This document shows positions 23,293 through 23,619 of a stretch of DNA of 23,619 nucleotides, one piece after another. The notes beneath the pieces were generated by a model. That model saw only the letters and a program-made list of their open reading frames with translations, was not told the origin of the DNA and did not search any database. Position numbers and translations under genes: made by a program. The stretch is from Oscillospiraceae bacterium. GTDB taxonomy: Bacteria; Bacillota; Clostridia; Oscillospirales; Ruminococcaceae. The stretch is from positions 1 through 23,619 of the forward strand of contig JAHHUC010000030.1 in assembly GCA_020024215.1 (NCBI GenBank), written 5' to 3'. Each line of letters begins with the position of its first letter. Position 1 is the first letter of the stretch.

Positions 23293-23440
23293 TTCTTTCC
23301 TCCTAATGTTCCGGTGCTCATTCAGGACACCTTGTTTTGGCCGGATTTGCTCAGGCCGGTTGTTGTTTTAACAGAACAATCTGATCCTTGCTCAAGTACA
23401 TACTGCAAAAATCACATTGCGTTAAAACTCACTACGCATA

Positions 23441-23469
23441 ATGTTATCAGATTATAAACATTTTGTCAA
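23441..23469 (-). promoter_or_regulatory. Sigma-A promoter of the opp operon
   Basis: On the minus strand TTGACA (23469-23464), a 17-base spacer and TAACAT (23446-23441) make a near-consensus promoter. It implies a leader of about 140 bases before oppA, containing two GGCCGG copies (23339-23344 and 23354-23359) and no recognised riboswitch. The stretch 23470-23619 is AT-rich, with no gene visible. Confidence 0.75.
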
Positions 23470-23619
23470 TCTGTACATGTAGCAAAGTCTTTGCAATAAT
23501 TCTATATGAAATTTTCACAATAACTATTTCTGCAAATGGCTGAAAACAGTAAAATGACCAAGCTTATATTATCTTTTTGTAGATTTTTAAAATTGTTTTT
23601 TACAATAGAATATGATATA

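Overview
The window looks like the chromosome of a low-to-mid GC anaerobic Firmicute of the class Clostridia, probably an amino-acid-fermenting gut or host-associated species. The evidence is strong AGGAGG ribosome sites throughout, sigma-A type promoters, the 2-hydroxyglutarate route of glutamate fermentation, and a decayed fragment of a Clostridioides-type conjugative element. I cannot name the species.

Left end (1-1450): the N-terminus of an XRE-type regulator runs off the left edge. Next to it lies a decayed piece of an integrative conjugative element: two neighbouring cargo/transfer genes (CD1107-like and CD1108-like) broken by several frameshifts and a stop, bounded by a 14-bp perfect inverted repeat. 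Purine salvage (1499-3672): an NCS2 purine permease is divergent from a purine-type phosphoribosyltransferase that carries one in-frame TGA at codon 44. Both promoters contain palindromes. Envelope and stress (3803-8036): an ECF sigma/anti-sigma pair, a Mn-type superoxide dismutase, and a two-gene operon of exported proteins that seem to share a domain.

The centre (8275-15455) is the metabolic core. gctA-gctB-hgdC-hgdA-hgdB on the minus strand encode glutaconate CoA-transferase, the ATP-dependent activator (component A) and both subunits of (R)-2-hydroxyglutaryl-CoA dehydratase. Divergent from gctA is an AraC-family regulator, followed 10 bp later by a phosphate acyl(butyryl)transferase. The shared intergenic region has 9-bp direct repeats 31 bp apart, placed where an AraC-type activator could drive the gct-hgd operon. 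Glutaconyl-CoA decarboxylase, 2-hydroxyglutarate dehydrogenase and butyrate kinase are not in the window.

Right side (15575-23619): an M3-family oligoendopeptidase converges on a complete oligopeptide ABC transporter operon (oppABCDF). Together the right two thirds read as one supply line: peptides are imported, cut to amino acids, glutamate is fermented through glutaconyl-CoA, and acyl-CoA is turned into acyl phosphate. A notable regulatory feature is a perfect 14-bp inverted repeat inside codons 7-17 of oppB, whose start has no recognisable Shine-Dalgarno sequence. I found no CRISPR array, tRNA, rRNA or intact insertion sequence, and no clearly new defence or biosynthetic system.
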